Below are positions 45,715 through 53,790 of a stretch of DNA of 64,000 nucleotides, one piece after another (position 1 is the stretch's first letter; each line of letters starts with the position of its first letter). The DNA comes from Phocaeicola abscessus CCUG 55929 (GTDB lineage Bacteria > Bacteroidota > Bacteroidia > Bacteroidales > Bacteroidaceae): the NCBI RefSeq assembly GCF_000312445.1, contig NZ_HE997186.1, forward strand, positions 143,379 to 207,378. The letters run 5' to 3'. The notes under the pieces are model-generated. The model had not been told where the DNA came from. It did not search any database and saw only the letters and a list, made by a program, of their open reading frames with translations. The position numbers and the translations under genes were made by a program.

Positions 45715-46791
45715 TTATTTTATTCCGGAAAATTTCTTCCTCTCTTCCTGCTGAAGGTAGAACAACTGCTTCTGGGTTTCTATTTCCGCACGGAGTTCCT
45801 CCTCTGAGGGCAGATAAAGTTTGTACTTGGAGGCAAACAACTGTTCGTTCCCATGAAGGATGGAATACCGTGCGATGTCTTCGTCAGTGTCGGCACAGAG
45901 TATAATCCCCATCGTGGGGTTATCTCCCTCGTTTCTTTTCAGTTCGTCATACATCCTGACATACATATCCATCTGTCCGATGTCCTGATGACTTACTTTT
46001 GTCGTTTTTAAATCGAACAGGCAGAAGCATTTAAGGATATAGTTATAAAACACAAGGTCTATGTAGTAGTCATCTTTCCCGGTATGGATGTGCTGCTGTC
46101 TGGCGACAAAGGCAAACCCCTTGCCGAGTTCCATCAGAAACTTCTGGAGGTTATTGATAATAGCCGTTTCAAGTTCTGTCTCGGTAAAGTCGGGCAGGGA
46201 AGCAAGTCCGAGAAACTCCGCCACAACCGGATTCTTGACAAACTCCAGTTTATCGGTCTTCTGTAGCGGAGCGGTGATTTGCAGCATCTCTTTCTCGACC
46301 AACTCCTTGTGTTGCGATTGTAGGAGGCGGTGATAATACTGCGAGGAGATATTTCTCTGGAGCGTCCGCACGCTCCAAGTCTCCCGGATGGCTTCATTCA
46401 TGTACCATTCCCTTGCAACGGGGTCGGTCACTTGAAGCAGCGTCCTGTAATGCGACCAATGGAGGGAATTTTCCACATGCGTGTGGAAAATGTCAGGAAA
46501 GGCACGGTAGAAGTCCATGAAACTGTATAGATTGGTTTTGGTAAAACCGTTGCCGTACTCGGCGGTAAGCTGCTTTGCTAGCTTCTTGATGATTTCCGCA
46601 CCATACTTAGCCCTATCCTCTCCTTTCAATGACTCTTCGGATATTCTTTTCCCCAGAAGCCAGTTCCTTTGGACAAGAGTGAGGTTGATCGCAGAGTATG
46701 CGACGGTTCTTGCCTCATCGATGATCTGTCTGGCATCCGAAAGCAAGTCGATGCTTTTGCTGTAATGAAGAATATGCTTATTGTCTATCAT
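45715..46791 (-). CDS. DUF1016 (YhcG-like) PD-(D/E)XK nuclease-domain protein
   Basis: The likely start is Met 46791 (MIDNKHILHYSKSID), giving 358 residues; the open frame to 47232 overlaps the divergent promoter region and is not coding. The N-terminal DUF1016 part has 'VAYSAINLTLVQRNWLLGKRI' and 'LSWSHYRTLL'-like text ('LHWSHYRTLLQV'). The C-terminal nuclease-like domain has 'YYIDLVFYNYILKCFCLFDLKT' with the Asp and D-x-K pattern. A -7 element lies 38 nt upstream. It probably acts on DNA; its link with the ATPase is unproven. Confidence 0.9.
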   Translation of the reverse strand: MIDNKHILHYSKSIDLLSDARQIIDEARTVAYSAINLTLVQRNWLLGKRISEESLKGEDRAKYGAEIIKKLAKQLTAEYGNGFTKTNLYSFMDFYRAFPDIFHTHVENSLHWSHYRTLLQVTDPVAREWYMNEAIRETWSVRTLQRNISSQYYHRLLQSQHKELVEKEMLQITAPLQKTDKLEFVKNPVVAEFLGLASLPDFTETELETAIINNLQKFLMELGKGFAFVARQQHIHTGKDDYYIDLVFYNYILKCFCLFDLKTTKVSHQDIGQMDMYVRMYDELKRNEGDNPTMGIILCADTDEDIARYSILHGNEQLFASKYKLYLPSEEELRAEIETQKQLFYLQQEERKKFSGIK

Positions 46792-46828
46792 AATGGCAAT
46801 CTTTCGTCCACAACCAATTATTTTGTTA

Positions 46829-46836
46829 CAAAGATA
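46829..46836 (-). promoter_or_regulatory. -7 element (TATCTTTG) of the DUF1016-ATPase pair
   Basis: TATCTTTG on the minus strand lies 37 nt upstream of the Met at 46791 and supports that start. Confidence 0.6.
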
Positions 46837-46910
46837 CTGTTTTTCGTCCGTAACCGAGAAACTTTTCTCCGATTTCCCGCTTTCAGGTGCATTTTTTGTC
46901 TTCCGACGGT

Positions 46911-46935
46911 AAAAACTCCCACAAGTGGGGTATTG
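46911..46935 (+). promoter_or_regulatory. 25-bp operator copy 2 (upstream of the surface-protein operon)
   Basis: It is identical over 25 bp to the copy at 44394-44418, which is read on the other strand. It ends 18 nt before the TAATTTTG at 46954-46961. The dyad core is CCCACAAGTGGG. Confidence 0.8.
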
Positions 46936-46953
46936 ACGCTTGTGAAGAGGCTG

Positions 46954-46961
46954 TAATTTTG
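46954..46961 (+). promoter_or_regulatory. -7 element (TAATTTTG) of the surface-protein operon
   Basis: It lies 44 nt before the lipoprotein start at 47006. TTG at the operator edge is a plausible -33 element. Confidence 0.7.
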
Positions 46962-47005
46962 CAACAGTATATTGAATTACATAACACATATTAAAATACA
47001 AGACG

Positions 47006-48868
47006 ATGAAAAAGATTCTGTTTATCGCCCTGATGGGCATCGTTGCAATGGGGCTTGCTTCCTGCGGAGACAAGGAAGAGGTGAAAACGTACTTTACCGT
47101 AACGTTCGACGCCGACGGCGGAACACCCGTGCCGGAGGCACAGCGGGTAGAAGAAGGAAAGACGGCTGTCGCTCCGTCTCCCGCACCGGTGAAAACCGGA
47201 TTTGTGTTCGTAGCGTGGACAACCGACGGCACAAATGCCTACAATTTCCAGACACCCGTAACGCGCGACCTCACCCTGCGTGCCAAGTGGCAGGCGGAAG
47301 CCGTTGCCGAATACTGGCAGGTGGCGTGGGATCTGAACGGTGGCGCATGGCCCGCCGAGGGCGACAACCACGCTACGCAGGTGCTCAAGGGCGGCACGTT
47401 GGCAGAACCCGCTCCGCCGACAAAGGCGAACCATACTTTTGAGGGATGGTACAAGGAAGCAGCTCTTACCAATAAGGTAGATTTCCCCTACGACGTAAGC
47501 GACGTAACGGCGAACTTTACGCTGTATGCGAAGTGGAAAGAGAAAGGCTCCCAGCCCCAGACGGGCACAAAAGCCATTGCATCGGGTTATCACGGTTATT
47601 TCATCCTGAATCAGGATGGGACGCTGTTCGCTTTGGGACACAACAGCACCGGACAACTCGGCACCGGCAACACGAACGATGTGTGGTCGCCGACACAAGT
47701 CGCCTCAGGTGTATCTGCCGTATTTGCAGGCATCTATACTTCGGTCATTCTCAAGACGGACGGAAGCCTCTTAGGCAGCGGCAGTAATTTAGACGGCGCA
47801 CTCGGTCTCAGAGACAAGAAAAACTATCACGCCTTCACGCCCATACCTATGAACGATGTCCGTTCGGTAGCTACGAGCAATTCATTTACGCTTATCCTGA
47901 AAAACAACGGTTCGGTATGGGCGACGGGCTGGAATGCTTACGGACAACTCGGCGTGGGTGATATGACTGCCAGAGACCAATTTACCGCCACGAACCTGAC
48001 GGCCGATGTCTCCGCCATTGCCGCCGGCGGAAGCCATTCCCTTGCCTTGAAGAAAGACGGCACCGTATGGGGCGCCGGTTACGGTTACGTGGGTGCGCTC
48101 GGAGCTGATGCCCCGAGCGCAGAAAATCCTTCATTCGTACAAATCTTCTCGGGAGCGAAAGCCATCGCCGCAGGAGCCGAACACAGCCTTATCCTGAAAA
48201 CCGACGGAACGGTGTATGCTTCCGGCGGCAGTGGCTACGGACAGACGGGAACCGGCAGTACAGGTCAAGTCAAGGCTTTCACGCAGGCGGTCGAGAATTC
48301 CGGGACACCTCTCCGTGATGTGGCGGAGATTTTCGCTGGATACTCCCGAAGTTTCGCCCTTAAAACCGACGGAACACTCTGGGCGGCGGGCGACAACAGT
48401 TACAGGCAGCTCGTGGCAGGCAGCGACGATAATTGTCCGAAGTTCATCAAAATCGCCTCGGGTGTGAAATCCGTAAGTGTCGGTCGCACGCACAGCCTTA
48501 TCCTGAAAACCGACGGAACGGTGCAGACATTGGGATACGTCAATCCGTTCGACCAGTTGGGCGGAAACGGCACCATCGAGGTAAAAGTCAACGACACGCA
48601 CGCATACGACTACATCACCTATCTGCGCCTGTACGACCGCAGCAAGACAGCCGAACTTCACTACTACGAAGAAAAAATCATCACCGGAGGCCCTGCCTAC
48701 ACGATAAAGGTAAAGCCCGGAACGTATAATCTGGAACTGAAACCCCAAAATGCAACAGTCTCTACAACCCATAACCTTACGGTACCGGACAACGGAAAGG
48801 TAACTGTGCTGTACGAATGGGTGTCACCCACGGTGGGGTATCGCTGGACTATTACCTCTTCAAAATAA
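47006..48868 (+). CDS. Surface lipoprotein with InlB B-repeats and RCC1-like repeats
   Basis: A 620-residue protein. The lipoprotein signal ends at Cys20 ('GLASCGDKEE'); the acidic residues after Cys resemble the Bacteroidetes surface-export signal. Two InlB B/Flg_new repeats follow (about 28-95 'VTFDADGGTPVPEAQRV...' and 105-180). About seven RCC1-like repeats come next ('HNSTGQLGTGNTNDVWSPTQVASGV', 'GSHSLALKKDGTVWGAGYG'), then a beta-rich PEGA-like tail ('YTIKVKPGTYNLELKPQN'). It is probably displayed on the surface as a binding propeller. It heads an operon under the 25-bp operator. Confidence 0.88.
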   Translation: MKKILFIALMGIVAMGLASCGDKEEVKTYFTVTFDADGGTPVPEAQRVEEGKTAVAPSPAPVKTGFVFVAWTTDGTNAYNFQTPVTRDLTLRAKWQAEAVAEYWQVAWDLNGGAWPAEGDNHATQVLKGGTLAEPAPPTKANHTFEGWYKEAALTNKVDFPYDVSDVTANFTLYAKWKEKGSQPQTGTKAIASGYHGYFILNQDGTLFALGHNSTGQLGTGNTNDVWSPTQVASGVSAVFAGIYTSVILKTDGSLLGSGSNLDGALGLRDKKNYHAFTPIPMNDVRSVATSNSFTLILKNNGSVWATGWNAYGQLGVGDMTARDQFTATNLTADVSAIAAGGSHSLALKKDGTVWGAGYGYVGALGADAPSAENPSFVQIFSGAKAIAAGAEHSLILKTDGTVYASGGSGYGQTGTGSTGQVKAFTQAVENSGTPLRDVAEIFAGYSRSFALKTDGTLWAAGDNSYRQLVAGSDDNCPKFIKIASGVKSVSVGRTHSLILKTDGTVQTLGYVNPFDQLGGNGTIEVKVNDTHAYDYITYLRLYDRSKTAELHYYEEKIITGGPAYTIKVKPGTYNLELKPQNATVSTTHNLTVPDNGKVTVLYEWVSPTVGYRWTITSSK

Positions 48869-48910
48869 CATCGGCAAACGCAGCGTCACCGCTGCCCAAC
48901 CACCCTTTCA

Positions 48911-48970
48911 AAACCCACGAGGGTTTCGGCTAAAACCCTCGACCATTTTCGGGAAAACCCTCGCGGGTTT
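48911..48970 (+). repeat. Twin hairpins with CCCTCG/CGAGGG repeats after the lipoprotein gene
   Basis: AAACCCACGAGGGTTT (48911-48926) and AAACCCTCGCGGGTTT (48955-48970) are each perfect 6-bp stems with 4-nt loops. AAAACCCTCG also recurs between them. They may attenuate or end the lipoprotein transcript before the HU gene. No T-run follows. Confidence 0.6.
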
Positions 48971-49054
48971 GGGAAGGAAGGCAGAAAGAGGGCGGTTTTT
49001 CGAGAAATCAGACGGAGTGTTCAATAACATTACAAATTATAAAAATCAAGCATT

Positions 49055-49528
49055 ATGGCAAACAGACCATTGGCCTACACGCTCAGCGAGCGTAAGGCAA
49101 CCGTCGGCGCACTGGCCGGCAAGACCGTGATTCAGGCGAATCCCACGGGGCGCAAACGTATCGACCACCGAGCATTCTGCGAAGAGGTGGCCAGGGCGAC
49201 AACCTTCACGGGTGCGGAAGTGGAAGCGGTGATGCGACTCGCAGCCGAAATCGCCAAGAAGCATGTAGAGAACGGCGACATTGTGGACTTCGGCGACATC
49301 GGCACACTACGCCCCTCTTTCCAGAGCAAACTTGTAGAAAAAGGCAAGGAAGAGTTCAACGCCAACGTGCACATTACCAAACCGGTGGTGAAACTCTCAC
49401 CCTCGAAACGGTATTTCACACTCTCGGGGGTGACTTACGAACGTGTGGAGGCTCCGGCGAAGAAAACAGTTGTGCCTACACCGATGCCTTCGCCCGGCGG
49501 AGGAGAAGTACCCAACCCTCTCGGATGA
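49055..49528 (+). CDS. HU-family DNA-binding protein, divergent type
   Basis: A 157-residue member of the Bacteroidota HU-like group: 'YTLSERKATVGALAGKTVIQANPTGRKRIDHRAFCEEVARATTFTGAEVEAVMRLAAEIAKKHVENGDIVDFGDIGTLRPSF'. The C-terminus carries a Pro/Gly-rich tail. It probably binds or bends DNA locally. It sits between the RCC1 lipoprotein and a second lipoprotein and is followed by a strong terminator, so it may form its own unit within the cluster. Confidence 0.88.
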   Translation: MANRPLAYTLSERKATVGALAGKTVIQANPTGRKRIDHRAFCEEVARATTFTGAEVEAVMRLAAEIAKKHVENGDIVDFGDIGTLRPSFQSKLVEKGKEEFNANVHITKPVVKLSPSKRYFTLSGVTYERVEAPAKKTVVPTPMPSPGGGEVPNPLG

Positions 49529-49540
49529 GCAAAAACACCG

Positions 49541-49593
49541 GAAGCCGCAGGGTAATGAACTGTGATGCAGTGAGCTGCCCTGCGGCTTCTTTT
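49541..49593 (+). terminator. Rho-independent terminator after the HU-like gene
   Basis: GAAGCCGCAGGG (49541-49552) pairs perfectly with CCCTGCGGCTTC (49578-49589), followed by TTTT. Genes downstream therefore need readthrough or another promoter. Confidence 0.9.
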
Positions 49594-49612
49594 ATAAAAG
49601 ACTATTCAATCA

Positions 49613-49636
49613 GCCTCCGGCAGTGGAGGCATAAAT
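49613..49636 (+). repeat. Intercistronic hairpin + GCATAAA unit, copy 1
   Basis: GCCTCC/GGAGGC stem (49613-49630), then ATAAA and a purine-rich ribosome site, just before the 49647 gene. Related units lie at 50075, 50691 and 52986. Confidence 0.65.
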
Positions 49637-49646
49637 AGAGGAAAAC

Positions 49647-50069
49647 ATGAAAAGAAGAATTTTTAATTGTATGGCAGCGGCATTCTTTGCCCTGTCGGTG
49701 ATGCTGACCTCCTGCGACGGAAACGGCATGAAAGGCTCCAAGTTCGTCAATGGCGATGTCAAACACGATCCGATGAATTTTAGTACCACCGAAACCGTCG
49801 GTGTTGTCTATTTCGCGGACGACAGACATGTGGAACTGTTCTTTCCCTACGCCATTGACTCAGATAAAACAGAGAGTACAATCCGTGTCAGCAGCGAGCT
49901 TCGGATTCCCGGCGAGTATGAGAAGAAGGGGAACACGATAACCGTGTACTTCACCCTTGACAACAAGCAGAAGGAACCCGCCCTGCTGATGTTTGAGGTC
50001 AAGGACGACGGCAAGGCTCTCGTGGGCAAGAATGGCGGTGTTTTTGTCAAGACCGACAATAAATTGTAA
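49647..50069 (+). CDS. Small lipoprotein of unknown function
   Basis: A 140-residue protein with a lipoprotein signal ('FFALSVMLTSCDGNG') and a beta-rich body ('ETVGVVYFADDRHVELFFPYAI', 'GEYEKKGNTITVYFTLDNKQKEPALLMFEV') with a lipocalin-like feel, though I assign no family. It follows the HU terminator and a hairpin/GCATAAA unit and precedes a membrane protein gene by 41 nt. Confidence 0.78.
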   Translation: MKRRIFNCMAAAFFALSVMLTSCDGNGMKGSKFVNGDVKHDPMNFSTTETVGVVYFADDRHVELFFPYAIDSDKTESTIRVSSELRIPGEYEKKGNTITVYFTLDNKQKEPALLMFEVKDDGKALVGKNGGVFVKTDNKL

Positions 50070-50074
50070 TAATC

Positions 50075-50100
50075 GCTTCCGTTACAGCGGGGGCATAAAA
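50075..50100 (+). repeat. Intercistronic hairpin + GCATAAA unit, copy 2
   Basis: GCTTCC pairs with GGGGGC (two G-U pairs), then ATAAAACAGAAAAAGT leads to the start at 50111. Confidence 0.6.
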
Positions 50101-50110
50101 CAGAAAAAGT

Positions 50111-50671
50111 ATGTTGTTCTTTTGGTGGAAAAAGTACGAGGGCGCGTGGTGGGCGTCACAAATATCATTTGTAGGCACATTATTCATAACGGTTACAGCA
50201 ATAATGCTAGGAGCTTTAGTAAAGCTTCACTTTTCCTCTGTGCCTGAATGGGTCATCATTGTTATAGTGGCGGTAATTTTCAGCATATTGAAATATCTGT
50301 TGAATAGGCTAACAGACAGAATAGCGAACCGAACTATTGAAAAGGAAGCGAATGAACAAAAACGCTGGGCTACTACTGCCAATGTTACTTTGCAGACACC
50401 CTCCTCATTGACAATAATTCGCGACTCAAGTCCTGTAGCGGCGCTTGTACCTACAATTATATATCTTAATAACACAGAGGTTGCATCAATAAAAAACGGA
50501 GAGTCCGTAACCATACCTCTAAAGATGAAAAACAACCTGTTACAGACAAATTCAGTCGTTGGACTTAACGGCCGATTGGAAAGATATGAATTTGCCGTAC
50601 AGAACGGTGCACATGTCACAATTCATGTGAAGGGCGGTATTTTTGATAAAAAGAATGTAGTGTGGAATTAG
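50111..50671 (+). CDS. Two-helix membrane protein with C-terminal beta domain
   Basis: A 186-residue protein. Two membrane helices (about 16-38 and 45-62, 'VPEWVIIVIVAVIFSILKYLL') precede a linker and a beta domain ('LVPTIIYLNNTEVASIKNGESVTIPLKMKNNLLQT') that resembles the carrier-type PEGA/DUF2846 ligand domains. Function unknown. Its base composition is lower in GC than its neighbours. It lies between two hairpin/GCATAAA units. Confidence 0.72.
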   Translation: MLFFWWKKYEGAWWASQISFVGTLFITVTAIMLGALVKLHFSSVPEWVIIVIVAVIFSILKYLLNRLTDRIANRTIEKEANEQKRWATTANVTLQTPSSLTIIRDSSPVAALVPTIIYLNNTEVASIKNGESVTIPLKMKNNLLQTNSVVGLNGRLERYEFAVQNGAHVTIHVKGGIFDKKNVVWN

Positions 50672-50690
50672 AGAAATGTAGTATTAACAC

Positions 50691-50715
50691 GCCCCCGGAT
50701 AGTGGGGCATAAAAT
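50691..50715 (+). repeat. Intercistronic hairpin + GCATAAA unit, copy 3
   Basis: GCCCC(C)/GGGGC stem, then ATAAAATAGAAGGAAG before the DUF805 gene at 50730. Confidence 0.65.
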
Positions 50716-50729
50716 AGAAGGAAGAAATT

Positions 50730-51743
50730 ATGAAATGGTTTATTAAAGCGTTTCGGCAGTATGCCGATTTCAGCGGCCGGGCAAGCCGGCAAGAGTTTTG
50801 GATGTTCGTACTGTTCAACCTGCTGTTCGCAATGGCATGGGCGTTTGTCGCCGGACTGCTGACGGGGCTGTTTGGCGGTTCTTTCGATCACGACAGCGAC
50901 AGGCTGATATTCATGTACAAACTGATAGCGATTTATTATGCCGTGACGACGGTTCCCGCCATGGCGGTCGGGGTGCGGCGGCTGCACGACACGGGGCGCA
51001 GCGGCTGGTGGATGCTCATCGGTCTCGTTCCTATTGCGGGCGGCATCTGGCTCATCGTATTGATGTGCCTGGACGGCAGCGCGGGCGACAATCGCTACGG
51101 CAGCCCTCCCGACGGGACAACGGGGAATGTCCCGAAATATGATTTGCGACAAAAGGCACTGATGTGGCTGACGGCATTCGCCGTTTTCAGCATCTATATG
51201 TGTTTGCTGAACCTTGTCGATGTATTCAGTAACCGGTGGTACACCGGTACCGATCAACTCAACATGCTGTTGACTCTTTTGGGTAATTTTTTAGTCTCCG
51301 TCTCTTTCATCATCATGGGAATCGCCTTCCTGCAAAAGAGGGACTACTCCCGCACGGTGGGCGGATGGATAATTGCCGCGTATGTTCTCCTGCTCATCTT
51401 GGAAATCCGGTGGACTACAGTAATAACCGATTTCCATATTAATATGAGATTTGTATTGAATATTATGCTATTCCTTGCTTTTATCCTTTACGGCGGATTG
51501 CTGCTGGCAAGAAAAGGGCGTTTGCCGCTGGCAAACTATGTGCTGATGGCGGCAAGCGGTTGCAGCGTTATCCTGGCACCCGTTTTCCTGGTACCTTTGA
51601 GAATGATGGAAGCCCACAGCTATCTCGATTATCTTATAAGCCAACTCTCCCTTATCGTGCTGCTGTCGCTGTTGGTGTATGCCGTTGCCAATCTAGCTGC
51701 AGCGGAAAAGGAAATCGAACACAAAGAAAAAACGCAAGAATAA
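50730..51743 (+). CDS. DUF805 membrane protein with extra C-terminal helices
   Basis: A 337-residue protein. The N-terminal DUF805 domain is clear ('FRQYADFSGRASRQEFWMFVLFN', 'GVRRLHDTGRSGWWMLIGLVPIAGGIWLIVLMCLDGSAGDNRYG'). A C-terminal half with about five more membrane helices follows, which is longer than the usual DUF805 of about 120 residues. Function unknown; members are inner-membrane proteins. It is 8 nt upstream of the GLUG-type gene. Confidence 0.88.
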   Translation: MKWFIKAFRQYADFSGRASRQEFWMFVLFNLLFAMAWAFVAGLLTGLFGGSFDHDSDRLIFMYKLIAIYYAVTTVPAMAVGVRRLHDTGRSGWWMLIGLVPIAGGIWLIVLMCLDGSAGDNRYGSPPDGTTGNVPKYDLRQKALMWLTAFAVFSIYMCLLNLVDVFSNRWYTGTDQLNMLLTLLGNFLVSVSFIIMGIAFLQKRDYSRTVGGWIIAAYVLLLILEIRWTTVITDFHINMRFVLNIMLFLAFILYGGLLLARKGRLPLANYVLMAASGCSVILAPVFLVPLRMMEAHSYLDYLISQLSLIVLLSLLVYAVANLAAAEKEIEHKEKTQE

Positions 51744-51751
51744 AAACGGTT

Positions 51752-52981
51752 ATGAAAAGAATATTTATACTGACCGCCCTCTTCGCCGCCGTCATCGGTT
51801 CGGCGGTGGGGCAAACGGAAATCCGCACGGCGGAGGAGCTGGTTGCTATCGGTACGGACAGGGAAACTCTGAGCGGTTCGTACATATTGATGAACGACCT
51901 AACGCTCGACGACTGGGTGCCTATCGGACGGATGGACAAGGATGGAGAGACGGCTTTCGACGGAACGCTCGACGGTAATGGCCACACGATAACCATCAAC
52001 GGCTTTTCCACCGATACGGACAACACGGCATGCGTCGGGTTGTTCGGGCTGATAGGTGAAAAAGGTGTGGTGAAGAGTCTGCGCATAACGGGCAAATTAA
52101 CTTATACAGACAAGCTCGACATTCTGTATATCGGAGCCTTCGCCGGTGTGAACATGGGCCTTATCACTTGTTGCGTCTCATCTGTCGATTTGACCTGCGA
52201 ATACATCAAGAGCGGCGCGAAAACGAAAACAAAACACCTGTTTGTCTATGAGAAAGGGCAGTTTGGAGGATGTGTCGCAGGCATCAACTACGGCAACATT
52301 TCGCACTGCTATTCCGATGGCACCATCCGTGTAACACAGGGACGGGCAGCAGGCATTGCCGCTGGAAACGGGAAAGGTGTCAAGGGAAGTTTCGGCATCA
52401 GCGTGGGCAGTAAAGGTATGAGTATGAGTGCCGCTCCGGGCAATCTGCCGTTAGTCACGAAGCGCATCTCCTATTGTTATTCTACGGCTTCGATTTTCGG
52501 TAAAACCGACGAAGAGGGTCGCGGATTGATAAAGGTTGTGGGGGCAGCCAACGGACTTGTCTCAATTCTGCGTTCAGAATCGTCGGTAGTGTACCACTGC
52601 GTAGCCCTTAACAAGGAACTGGAAGCCAGGGGTGACGGCAAAGCGTTTGCGCAGGCATCACCTTTTCCGCAAGCTATATTGGGCATCACGGGAGTGGAAG
52701 CTCCCATCTTCCAATTTTACTACTGTGAGGAGATACCCATTCGTCGCTATGTAAACGACAAATTACTGGAAACAAAGAAACTGTCGCCCAAACGCGCCGT
52801 TTCCCTGTCTGCCACGCAGGAAGAATCGTGGTGGCGGTTGCCTGACGGAGCCGACAAGAACATGAAACAAAAGATGATTGGCTACCCGTTCGGCACAGAC
52901 GACACGGCACCCTGGCAATGGGATGCGCAGCGCAAACGCCCTGTGCTGTATTGGGAAACGACAGAGAAAAAGAATGAATAA
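51752..52981 (+). CDS. Secreted GLUG-type beta-helix repeat protein
   Basis: Starts at Met 51752 (MKRIFILTALFAAVIGSAVGQ, signal peptide), 409 residues; the longer frame from 51560 overlaps DUF805 and is not used. 'ELVAIGTDRETLSGSYILMNDLTLDDWVPIG', 'FDGTLDGNGHTITINGFS', 'GLFGLIGEKGVVKSLRITG' and 'GGCVAGINYGNISHCYSDGTI' are GLUG-type repeats. It probably forms a right-handed beta-helix adhesin-like domain. The second half ends 'WQWDAQRKRPVLYWETTEKK'. It shares a transcript with DUF805 and the porin-like gene. Confidence 0.8.
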   Translation: MKRIFILTALFAAVIGSAVGQTEIRTAEELVAIGTDRETLSGSYILMNDLTLDDWVPIGRMDKDGETAFDGTLDGNGHTITINGFSTDTDNTACVGLFGLIGEKGVVKSLRITGKLTYTDKLDILYIGAFAGVNMGLITCCVSSVDLTCEYIKSGAKTKTKHLFVYEKGQFGGCVAGINYGNISHCYSDGTIRVTQGRAAGIAAGNGKGVKGSFGISVGSKGMSMSAAPGNLPLVTKRISYCYSTASIFGKTDEEGRGLIKVVGAANGLVSILRSESSVVYHCVALNKELEARGDGKAFAQASPFPQAILGITGVEAPIFQFYYCEEIPIRRYVNDKLLETKKLSPKRAVSLSATQEESWWRLPDGADKNMKQKMIGYPFGTDDTAPWQWDAQRKRPVLYWETTEKKNE

Positions 52982-52985
52982 TCCA

Positions 52986-53007
52986 CTTCCGGAAAGGGAG
53001 CATAAAG
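52986..53007 (+). repeat. Intercistronic hairpin + GCATAAA unit, copy 4
   Basis: CTTCC/GGGAG stem with one G-U pair, then CATAAAGAAAA before the outer-membrane protein start. Confidence 0.6.
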
Positions 53008-53017
53008 AAAAATGGAT

Positions 53018-53695
53018 ATGAAAAAGAAAAACAAGATTCTATCGGTGACATTCGCAAGGCAGATTGCGCTGATGACAGTGTGCATGATTGGAGTTGCCGG
53101 AACGATGCAGGCGCAACAGCAGGAAAAGGTAGAGGGGAAAAATCGTACGCAATGGGGCGTAAAAGCTGCCCTGAACATCGCTTCGCTCGATTTCGATGCC
53201 TCCAACGGTAAGTCGGAAAGTACCAAATCGGTGTTAGGCGGTGCTGCGGGTCTGACGTTTGCCTATGCCTTTAATCCCAATTGGCGTATCCATTCGGGAC
53301 TTGAAATGTCTTTGAAAGGATTCTCTGCCGACGAGATAGGCGGCAGTCGTGAACTGACGGTACATGCCGCCTATGTGCAGGTTCCCGTGATGTGTGGCTA
53401 TGTGATTAACTTCGGCAAATGGAACTTCGAACCTCGTCTCGGTGCTTTTTTTGCCTACGGCATGGCGGGCAGTTACAGTGTGTCGGGGACGGACAGCAAG
53501 CAGACTTTCAGCGACAAACTGCTCAATCCATTCGATGCAGGCTTGGCGTTCGGCTTATATGCCGACAACGGAAAAATAGTCTTTGGCATAGGTGGAGAGT
53601 TTGGATTGACGGAAGCCAACGGAAAGAATTTCAGTGTGTCAGGCGGCACTATCCACACGCGTAATACATTCTTAAGTGTGGGCTACCTGTTCTGA
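53018..53695 (+). CDS. Outer-membrane beta-barrel protein (PorT/OMP_b-brl_2-like)
   Basis: About 225 residues with a signal peptide ('MIGVAGTMQAQQ') and alternating beta strands: 'WGVKAALNIASLDFD', 'GLTFAYAFNPNWRIHSGLEMSLKGF', 'YVQVPVMCGYVINFGKWNFEPRLGAFFAYG', ending 'TFLSVGYLF' with the terminal aromatic typical of outer-membrane barrels. Start at 53018 or 53012. Last gene of the surface-protein operon; it may anchor or export the other secreted products. Confidence 0.85.
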   Translation: MKKKNKILSVTFARQIALMTVCMIGVAGTMQAQQQEKVEGKNRTQWGVKAALNIASLDFDASNGKSESTKSVLGGAAGLTFAYAFNPNWRIHSGLEMSLKGFSADEIGGSRELTVHAAYVQVPVMCGYVINFGKWNFEPRLGAFFAYGMAGSYSVSGTDSKQTFSDKLLNPFDAGLAFGLYADNGKIVFGIGGEFGLTEANGKNFSVSGGTIHTRNTFLSVGYLF

Positions 53696-53790
53696 ACACC
53701 AAAATTGAACATGGAGAGCGCATGGAAACCGTGGCTAAACGAATTCCGTGCGCTCTCATTTTGTATATGTCAAACTTCAATCGAATAAAA

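Noticed and set aside
44394..46935. Inverted 25-bp repeats as ends of an invertible or IS-like segment
   Set aside because: Each copy sits exactly 18 nt from an outward-facing -7 element, so an operator explains them better; no transposase or invertase lies between them. Kept as the alternative in the operator finding.
46791..47232. 147-residue N-terminal extension of the DUF1016 protein
   Set aside because: It runs antisense through the divergent promoter, operator and lipoprotein start; a -7 element sits 37 nt before Met 46791.
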